NCBI GenBank assembly: GCA_013368315.1
Contig: JAACJM010000057.1
Location: 62,001-126,000 of the forward strand
Source of the DNA: Tetrapyrgos nigripes
Taxonomy: Eukaryota; Basidiomycota; Agaricomycetes; Agaricales; Campanellaceae
DNA: 64,000 nt
Direction: 5' to 3'
The notes under the pieces are model-generated. The model saw nothing but the letters and a program-made list of their open reading frames with translations, did no database searches and was not told the DNA's origin. Shown piece after piece: positions 57,820 to 64,000 of this stretch. The position numbers were made by a program, and so were the translations under genes. The stretch's first letter is position 1, and each line of letters begins with the position of its first letter.

Positions 57820-59747
57820 ATGGCCTCAGTCTCGGACTCCTTCGCTGCTCTTTCGGAGTCCATCATGAACTCGTACAGAGTCTTCCAGGGTGAGCTCGAG
57901 AATGGTACAGCTCTCGAGTACATTCAACGCCGTCTGTCCTCCTTCTCCTTGGAGGATATCCCTACCAACTTGGAACGGCTGAAGGAGTCATTCAATGCCA
58001 ATCAAAATCTGTACTTTTTAGTTTTCACGGGTCTGATCACAGTCATGGTTGCTCGATGGGTGCGGAATCCGATGAGGAGACTTCCTCCTGGGCCCAGAGG
58101 TTACCCAATCATTGGTAACCTTCTAGCCTTGACTGGTGCTCAGCTGTGGTTGCGCTTCACGGAGTGGAAGGATCAATACGGTACGTAAATCATTTCTTCC
58201 AATCTCGTCTTACGTACTTATATCTCTGAAAGGTGATCTCGTCACTCTGAATATTCCGGGGCAGCGTATCATTGTTATCAACTCTCAAGCCGCTGCTAAT
58301 GAGATCCTTGAGCGTCATGCCGGAAAGAACTCTGACCGACCTCGTAACATCGTCGCCGCCGAGCTTCTCACTGGTGGTCTCTTGTTCGTGTTTACCCGTT
58401 ACAACGATGTGTATGTGTCCCCTGCATTCGCAATTTGAAAGAATTTCTACTAACATCCCTATAGCTGGCGTCGTATGCGCAAGGCTGCTCATGAAGGGCT
58501 GAACAGGAGCGTTGTTCACCGTTACCAGCCTGGCCAAGCAAACGAAGCGTACGTGCTTGCTGCTGGCGTGCTCTCCAAACCTGAAGAGTGGTTCAAACAT
58601 CTCCGCCGCAATGCCGCCTCCTCTGTGATGTCCACCGTTTACGACACTCCTCCCCTCGAATCTGAGCAAGATCCCTCCGTCAAGCGTGTCAACGATTTCG
58701 TGGCTCGTCTGGCTACCGCTGGAAAGCCAGGTGCTCACCTTGTTGAGGTTTTCCCCTCGATGATGTACATTCCCAGGAGATGGGCAAAGTGGAGAACAAA
58801 TGCTGAGGACTGGCACATCAAGGATACGAATTTCTTCGTTGGTCTTTTCAACGCGGTTAGGGATCGGATAGTGAGTACCTGATTTTCCTTCAATTTATTC
58901 TCGGTTTGCTTATCAGTTATTTTCTAGGCCGAGGGCGAAGATCGTCCAAGTCTCACAGCCACACTCATCGAGGACTCAGGTCGTCATGGTCTCTCCGAAA
59001 ACGAGAACGCCTGGGTAGCTGCCACGATGTATGCTGCAGGTTCCGAGACGACTTCCGGTGTGATGGCTTGGTGGCTCTTCGCCATGTGTCTCCACCCTGA
59101 ACTCCAGAAACGCGCTCAGGCTGAAATCGATGCTGTCGTTGGCCATCACCGTCTCCCCACTTTCGCCGATTCACCACACTTGCCTTACTGCCATGCAATG
59201 GCTAAGGAGGCTCTTCGCTGGCGCCCTGTCGACCCTCTTGGTATGCCTCACTACACGATTGAAGATGATTGGTACGAAGGCATGTTCATCCCCAAGGGCA
59301 CTGTGCTTCTTGCCAACGTCTGGCACCTCAACCGTGACCCTGGCCTCTACGGACCCGATGCTCACTTGTACAACCCCGACCGATGGCTCGATGCTAATGG
59401 CAAGCTTGGGAAGGGACCCGTTGATGCCAAGGAAGATGGACATACGAGCTACGGATTCGGACGAAGGATATGCGTTGGTCGTCACGTTGCTGACAACTCG
59501 TTGTTCATCAACATTGCTACGATGCTTTGGGCCATGAACATCGAGAAACAGGGTACGGTTGACATCAAAAATGTTATAGAGGATGGTCTGGTTGTGTATG
59601 TTTTTCTTTTATCCCTTCAGATTCTTTTTTATTGACTTGTTCATCCAGTCGTCCCCGCATGTTCGATATCAAAGTCGCCCCTCGATTCCCTGAAGCCGCC
59701 CAAATGCTGGAGGATGCCAGAGCTGAATTCTTTGCAAACCGCGATTA
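57820..59747 (+). CDS. Cytochrome P450 (P450-D)
   Basis: ATG at 57820 gives MASVSDSFAALSESIMNSYR. Unusually for this group, about 70 hydrophilic residues precede the anchor helix (YFLVFTGLITVMVARWV) and the hinge RRLPPGPRGYPIIGNLL. Introns near 58181, 58411, 58872 and 59597 join the exons. C-helix WRRMRKAAHEGL, I-helix ATMYAAGSETTSG (Glu in place of Asp), K-helix AKEALRWRP and heme loop YGFGRRICVGRHVA are present. The C-terminus is AEFFANRD with TAA at 59745-59747. It is an ER-bound monooxygenase of unknown substrate, apparently intact. Confidence 0.93.
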
Positions 59748-60445
59748 AGCACCTGCACGATTACTCGACATGTCCACTTTGCATTTGCAGCTCAATCTAT
59801 GTATTCTATCACTAGAAAGGATTATGAAAGCTTCTGAAAAGCATTCCACTGACTTGATGCTCCTGGCTCTGCTAGTGGCCTCCGACATTTGAAAGTCAGA
59901 AGAGACGTTCCCTGGTGAATAGTGGACTCCAGTCCCTGGAGCCTCGACAATGTACAACATCCCTGGTGCACTGCACTGATCCTCCTCCCCGTCGTCGTTT
60001 CCCGGTCTGGTGTCGATATTTCCCAGTGATCAACGCTGTCCTATGTAAGCCTATGTTTTTGTACTTACAATGCTGGCCGCCAAGAGTCCAATTGAGCCGA
60101 CCTTACATAAGACAGGCACTGTGTGGCGTCAAGCGTTCAACGAGCGTTCACGATGAATTACCGGTACCGCCTGCCACCTTGTGGCTAGCTATGTACACAA
60201 AACTTGTCAAGAAATTTCTACGCCTACATACTAATCCTAGACCTACAAAGAATGTGACAATTGCAAGCATGATATAGTGTAACCTGTCGGTAGGGTGAAC
60301 AAGTGACGGGAGGCACTGTGATCCAGAATTTATAAGTTATTCTTCGAGGTTCAATGAACAGCTTGAAGGTATAAGCTCGAACTCATCGGAGCAGCCAAGG
60401 GTCGATCTTGTACTAGTAGGATGCTGAGTTGATGGTGATCACTAA
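59748..60445. other. Intergenic region 3' of P450-D
   Basis: About 700 bp containing the P450-D 3' end. No conserved coding frame was seen. Confidence 0.4.
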
Positions 60446-60816
60446 TAGCGATGTGCATGAAGCGCTGGGCCCGCCCAAGCCCGGCCCAAAAAGCTTGAGC
60501 CCAGCCCGAGCCCGACAGTGTGGGTTGAAGATTTGGCAAGCCCGAAGCCCGGGGCCAGTTGGTCAGGACTTTTCTTTTTAAGAAGTGGCCACACTTGACT
60601 AAAAAATTGCACACCAATCTTTCTTTCAGTCATTCAGAAGCTTGAAAACACCTTTCGGAGACTAGTAAAAAGCCCTGGACTTAGCCCAAGCTCGGTACCA
60701 TCCGTTCAATTCCAACTCCATTCAAAGTCCGCCAGGCCACGTGAGATTACCGACAGACTGGCTCGCGAGTCTAGGCCGAGCCTTCCAAAACCAGGCGCCC
60801 GACCCGCACATCACTA
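60446..60816. mobile_element. hAT-like non-autonomous element or relic
   Basis: Left end TAGCGATGTGC and, from the other strand, right end TAGTGATGTGC are inverted copies. Subterminal arrays of GCCCGGCCCAAGCCC-type motifs lie inside both ends, a pattern I associate with hAT elements. ATCACTAA occurs at 60438-60445 and again at 60810-60817, which may be an 8-bp target duplication or part of the terminal repeat. No transposase frame is present. Confidence 0.5.
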
Positions 60817-62437
60817 AGGTTCATCATTAAGGACGATCAATTCTCAGGCGCGTAGCGCTCGATGTCACTCTCAACCTCGCTTACACTTAGCGGGCGCAGC
60901 TATACGTTTTTCACTCCTGCAGGATAATAGATTACTCTCTATCTTTTTTAGGGGGTTTCAGATGTGCTGTAAAACTTCCTACTACCATAGTACCGCAATT
61001 ATTTGAGGAGTAGTACATGTAGAGATTAGAGAAAAAGAGTAGATCTTTCCAATATCTTCCTACGGTGGTTTAAACGGCGCGCTGGCGCGCCCTTGAGAAT
61101 CGGAAAACCACGAGCTTTAAACTGATTTCGATTTTAAAATTCCTACACACTGACAGTGTTGTTTTGGTGTTGTCTGGGTGTTGTTGCACTCTGTTGGAGT
61201 TTTAGATTGATAACAGGAAGGGTCAAGGGTTGGCCAAGGGCCTGTCGTTGGAAAAATCCCAGACGGCGTCCTGCTGACGCGACGCACAAACTGTCCTCTT
61301 CCTTACCCTCGCGTAAATCTACAGCTATCGTTTGAACACTTTTCTACTCAAACTACCTCGAGACCCTGTGTTATCGAGTATGTATCCTCGTTATCTAATG
61401 CCTATCACACCCAGCAGTAACCAATATTCCGTGGCCAGAAGTTAGTTAGGACACATCAAATCTCTGGTGCTCAGAAACTGACTCGAAAACTTGAAATTTC
61501 CAAAGCCTCGGCAAGCGATCCGATTGGCTCGGGTCTGCTTCCAATAAATTTCTGAAGCACGAAAACCTTTCGTTTCCAAATGAGTTTCCTGGTTGCTCGA
61601 AAGCTTGACCTTTTCGAACTAACTTTTGGCCAATGAATATCAGTTAGTGCTGGGTGTGTATAGAAAAGTTTCATGATTCTTGGCTGCTTGGAGTTTGGAC
61701 CTCTCGTGCCGCCGTCAAACCGCCATCAAAGTTGCACAGGGTCTCGGGCCCCTTGGGAAGGGCCAACAGAATGGAGACGCAACCGACAATAGCAACCAGC
61801 ATCACACTGGCAATTCTATGGAACATCTCCATGGCGAGTGCCCGCAAATCGGACCCGTCGACGCTTCAATCAACGAGAGCAGTCGTAGACTCGTAGTACT
61901 TTGAGGAATGTGTCTCTCTGGTGCATGATGTACCGGGCAAGAAATTAGACTTCCTGGCTACACTGCCACAGGGAAGGACTGTGTGGTGCTGGTGTGATGA
62001 GTAATGAATTCAAAATGAATTCAAAATTGCATAGATGGTACCTCACGGTCTTCTGCTGCCACCTGCTGCCACTCATGGGCGAAGTGTACTCTGGCTGCTT
62101 TCTAAATGGGCATTGAAGCTGTCTTACCACACTAGAACTTGACTGGAACCTTCCTGACCTCTTATCAACCTCCCATTCTGGTCGACTGCCTATCGAAAAG
62201 CTAAAACGGGCCTCGCTAATATATGTCCGACTACTATTCATCGTCCCTTGACGATATGATAATGGAGTATAAGCTATTCTGAATGATGGTGCGCCCGCAC
62301 GATTCAAGATGTCCTTTAAAAGGCCACGAAAGCTCAACTGGATGCCCTCATTCTCCTGCAGATTCGCAGTCCCTCTCCCAAACAGCCTTACTAACTTAAC
62401 TCTTTTATTTCCCTTTTTTTTTGCACGACTTAACACA
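60817..62437. other. Gene-poor region upstream of the 62.4-kb gene
   Basis: No supported gene. GGCGCGCTGGCGCGCC near 61075 is a GC-rich imperfect palindrome. The segment 61870-62090 is the upstream copy of a diverged duplication whose second copy is at the right edge of the window. Confidence 0.4.
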
Positions 62438-63186
62438 ATGAGTGCTACTGGAGCTGCTACCGTCCTTCCCTACTCCCCTATCGGATCTCCCTCCGTTGAT
62501 GCCCTCGGTGCCCTATGCCACACCTTCTACTCAAATCTCTTTCAAGGCAACGAATCCGGAGCTGTATGACACCTTCACTCATTTCGTGGACGATTCTCAT
62601 CTTATGCTCTGCTTCCAGTTGTCGCTTGCTAATCTCACCGAGTGGCACGTCATTCAATCGCCCACGCTCCCTTACAACGTGAGCACCATGTCTTTGAGAT
62701 TCGTTGAAGCGGTTCTAAACCACTATTTCATGTCACAGGCATCCGTCTTTAGTGGTGCAGCGGGAGCTCTCAGCGTCGCTGACCAACAGAACGCCTTGCT
62801 CACCACCAGCAACCTTACCATCCGCATCTTCACTCTCGGTGAAAGCCACTGCATCGCCAACGGTGTCGACAAACAATCGACCTTGGTAAACAACAGCTAC
62901 GGCACGTTCGAGTTCGAATTCCTTGAGCACTCTTACTGGGAGAATGGCTTGATGATGAGTGGGTCCCTGTTTTCGTTGCTCGGCTTGGAGCAAGCTGTCT
63001 GATACGTATTTAATTTTAGGTGCCAAGCCCTACTTCTACAACATTTATCCCCTCATGCGCAACCAAATGCTCGACCGCGGTGCTGACGAGTACGTTGCTT
63101 GGAAAGATGCTGACTCTAAGGCCAGGGAAGCTGCCATCGCCGAGTTCGACTCCACTCGTCCCAACTACGACCCCCACACCCTCTAA
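62438..63186 (+). CDS. Small protein of unknown family, 191 residues
   Basis: Four exons, 62438-62494, 62547-62678, 62739-62958 and 63020-63186, total 576 nt. The first intron (52 nt) was chosen because it joins MSATGAATVLPYSPIGSPS to ATNPELYDTFTHFVDD and removes an apparent frame break. The middle has SLANLTEWHVIQSPTLPYN, and the third exon NLTIRIFTLGESHCIANGVD. The end is YNIYPLMRNQMLDRGADEYV and RPNYDPHTL. There is no signal peptide or membrane helix. I do not recognise the family. The upstream region is duplicated near 63.8-64.0 kb, suggesting a tandem family. Confidence 0.75.
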
Positions 63187-63789
63187 GCGGTTCGATGGTT
63201 GACGCTCTCGATTGTCGTTTCGTAAAATGCAGGGAATTGAAGAATTACGCTCGCTCTGTTTGGCTGGACTGCTCATTTATATTCATATTGTCTTAGATGC
63301 ACTCACAGTACAACTACATACACATTCGCTGCTCCATCCGTTCTTCCAACTGGAAGATATTTATCTGTTAATCTATCGTAGTCGATACATATCTACATAT
63401 CTAATTGCAATGGCAATTGTTGTCAAAATTTCCTCTGCAGGCATTTGTGAGCGCGTAGGTTTCTGAATTTCATCATAGCAGTTTCCTGTCGTAAGATCAG
63501 TTTAACCGAAGGGACAGTTGGTTTGTGCTCGAGGCCACAGACATACCCAACTTGTGTTATCGGCTGAACGTCACCCAGCTAATCAACGAAAACTAATCCT
63601 TTTCAAATGATGTCTGCCTTGGTGATCGGTAAGAAAAGTCCTTGAGAGTTGCCAGGGGCGTAAATAGAGGAGAATTTCACAAGAGAGATTTCGATTTCAT
63701 GACCTTATACACACTGACAGCAGGAGTGTTATTTATAGCAGTCCACGGCATAAACGTCTTGGGGGCATCAAAGTACCCTTAAAAATCGA
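63187..63789. other. Intergenic region 3' of the 62.4-kb gene
   Basis: About 600 bp containing the 3' end of the small gene (T-rich, 63280-63420). No gene is visible. Confidence 0.4.
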
Positions 63790-64000
63790 TGTGCGACAAT
63801 GTCGTCGAGAGCAGTCGTAGTGCTCTGGAGATTGTGTGTTTGTGCATTATTTATCGAGCAAGAATTTGAGGACGGAGTTCCTGCCAGAGCACTGCCACCA
63901 GGACCGCTATGAAATCACGATGATCGTGACGTAATTACATGGATGCTTTACCCCTGCCTTGCCCCAGTCACTCATCGGTGAAGTATTTGTGAACAGGCAT
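63790..64000 (+). repeat. Diverged copy of the segment at 61870-62090
   Basis: Shared landmarks in order: GAGAGCAGTCGTAG, then a GTGTGT...GTGCAT block, CGGGCAAGAA/CGAGCAAGAA, TTCCTG, ACTGCCAC and ACTCATGGGCGAAGT/ACTCATCGGTGAAGT. In the first copy this lies about 350-570 bp upstream of a gene start, so a related gene probably begins just beyond the window. Confidence 0.6.

Overview
This looks like nuclear DNA of a filamentous basidiomycete, most likely an Agaricomycete (inference). Genes are split by many short introns (about 45-65 nt, GT...AG, two clear GC...AG cases) and sit close together on both strands. Family content is fungal: Zn2Cys6 regulator, DHA1/DHA2 MFS transporters, microsomal P450s, an A-T-TE NRPS-like synthetase and a Ty3/gypsy element. 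There are no prokaryotic operons, Shine-Dalgarno sites or CRISPR arrays.

Layout. 0-3.7 kb: a CCCH/SMR-type protein cut by the left edge and a Tsr4/PDCD2 ribosome-assembly gene, both on the minus strand. 4.0-10.5 kb: a 19-exon Zn2Cys6 transcription factor and an Msc2-type zinc transporter. 11.2-18 kb: an intact DHA2 drug transporter, a decayed second copy of it, three short inverted-repeat or degraded elements, and a DHA1 transporter with an in-frame stop. 18.4-26.4 kb: an NRPS-like gene carrying a 5.5-kb young LTR retrotransposon exactly at a splice donor and, separately, lacking most of its adenylation domain. 26.5-27.8 kb: an eroded ArfGAP gene. 28.7-41.7 kb: three P450 genes interleaved with housekeeping genes (fructose-bisphosphate aldolase, DNA polymerase alpha subunit B, phosphoglycerate kinase). 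42-53.5 kb: a WBP4-like splicing factor, clathrin heavy chain, an ADF-H/coiled-coil/PH protein and a DUF1295 membrane protein. 53.7-56.3 kb: a TA-flanked non-autonomous DNA transposon, a tRNA-like fragment, a 1.2-kb purine-rich tract and a small orphan gene. 57.8-64 kb: a fourth P450, a hAT-like relic and a small unknown gene whose upstream region recurs at the right edge.

How it fits together. The NRPS-like gene, two MFS exporters and three P450s between 11 and 40 kb resemble a secondary-metabolite neighbourhood, but its core synthetase is broken twice, one exporter has a nonsense codon and another exists only as a relic. The picture is a decaying or dispersed cluster embedded among conserved housekeeping genes. 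The retrotransposon is the most informative object: its ends, target duplication, 10-nt self-complementary priming site, purine tract, missing integrase and Gly-Trp-rich tail can all be read directly.
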